Source of the DNA: Bradyrhizobium sp. CCGUVB4N
GTDB taxonomy: Bacteria; Pseudomonadota; Alphaproteobacteria; Rhizobiales; Xanthobacteraceae
Assembly: GCF_024199945.1 (NCBI RefSeq)
Contig: NZ_JANADP010000001.1
Location: 2,480,001 to 2,544,000 of the forward strand
Direction: 5' to 3'
Length of the DNA stretch: 64,000 nt
A program made the translations under genes and the position numbers. The notes beneath the pieces are model-generated. The model was not told the origin of the DNA and ran no database searches. It saw only the letters and a list, made by a program, of their open reading frames with translations. Below, one piece after another: positions 63,929 to 64,000 of the stretch; positions within the stretch are counted from its first letter, which is position 1; each line of letters opens with the position of its first letter.

Positions 63929-64000
63929 TTGGCCGGTCTGCGCGCGATACAGCGAAATCTGGCCCTGACGCGGGTCGCGATGGGCGCGCCGCTGGTCCTG
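63929..64000 (+). CDS. ABC transporter permease, 5' end only (cut by window edge)
   Basis: Twenty-four codons remain, from a TTG at 63929: MAGLRAIQRNLALTRVAMGA if the first is read as Met, then PLVL. A basic start followed by the onset of a hydrophobic segment, immediately after a PotA-like gene, is what a PotB-like permease would show. The rest lies outside the window. Confidence 0.6.
   Translation, partial: MAGLRAIQRNLALTRVAMGAPLVL

Overview
This window reads as chromosomal DNA of a high-GC alphaproteobacterium, most probably a Bradyrhizobium-like member of the Hyphomicrobiales. The pointers are strong G/C-ending codon use, frequent GTG/TTG starts, a glpD-glpSTPQUV glycerol locus of the kind known from rhizobia, several families of long intergenic inverted repeats, and many sensory, autotransporter and ABC-transport genes. 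The genus is my inference from remembered family content; no search was possible. I see no rRNA, tRNA, CRISPR array, insertion sequence or prophage.

Layout. 1-5 kb: phosphoglucomutase, then a Rieske oxygenase / GntR regulator / ferredoxin-reductase operon for an aromatic substrate. 5-12 kb: a GGDEF-EAL c-di-GMP protein, a gene-poor stretch with inverted repeats and the 3' remnant of a flavin monooxygenase, and a large repeat-rich autotransporter. 12-23 kb: diheme cytochrome, NTF2-like protein and divergent TetR with a clear operator/promoter, GMC oxidoreductase, convergent hemC and hemE, a PAS-GGDEF cyclase, trhO-slyX and a gamma-glutamyltransferase. 23-33 kb: FKBP isomerase, CsbD-like protein, cupin and two VOC proteins, a FecR-domain protein overlapping a Pro/Ser-stalked outer-membrane barrel and divergent from a PMT-type mannosyltransferase, then OmpA divergent from a secreted caspase-like protein with two CRP-type palindromes between them. 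32-41 kb: AlkX/YcaQ-type protein, MFS transporter, and an RND efflux adaptor-pump-TetR cluster. 41-48 kb: a beta-oxidation operon (fadE-fadI-fadJ-thioesterase). 48-50 kb: tandem duplicated NTF2-like genes and a HAD phosphatase. 50-60 kb: glpR, a VapBC-type toxin-antitoxin pair on the opposite strand, and glpD-glpS-T-P-Q-U-V. 60-64 kb: a FAD-linked dehydrogenase followed by a PotD/PotA/PotB-like ABC transporter cut by the window end.

How the genes work together. The glp block couples glycerol uptake (two ATPases, two permeases, a small membrane protein and a binding protein) to glycerol-3-phosphate oxidation, with a DeoR-type repressor upstream; no glycerol kinase is present here. The fad operon carries most of one turn of beta-oxidation plus a thioesterase. 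The last operon probably imports and oxidises a hydroxy- or related organic acid behind a near-perfect operator. The most unusual material is (i) the PMT / FecR / Pro-Ser-stalk barrel locus, which could be a surface O-glycosylation module, (ii) the GlpS/GlpT ATPase pair, whose sequence deviations fall in the same predicted composite ATP site, and (iii) the NTF2 tandem pair in which one copy has lost its export signal.
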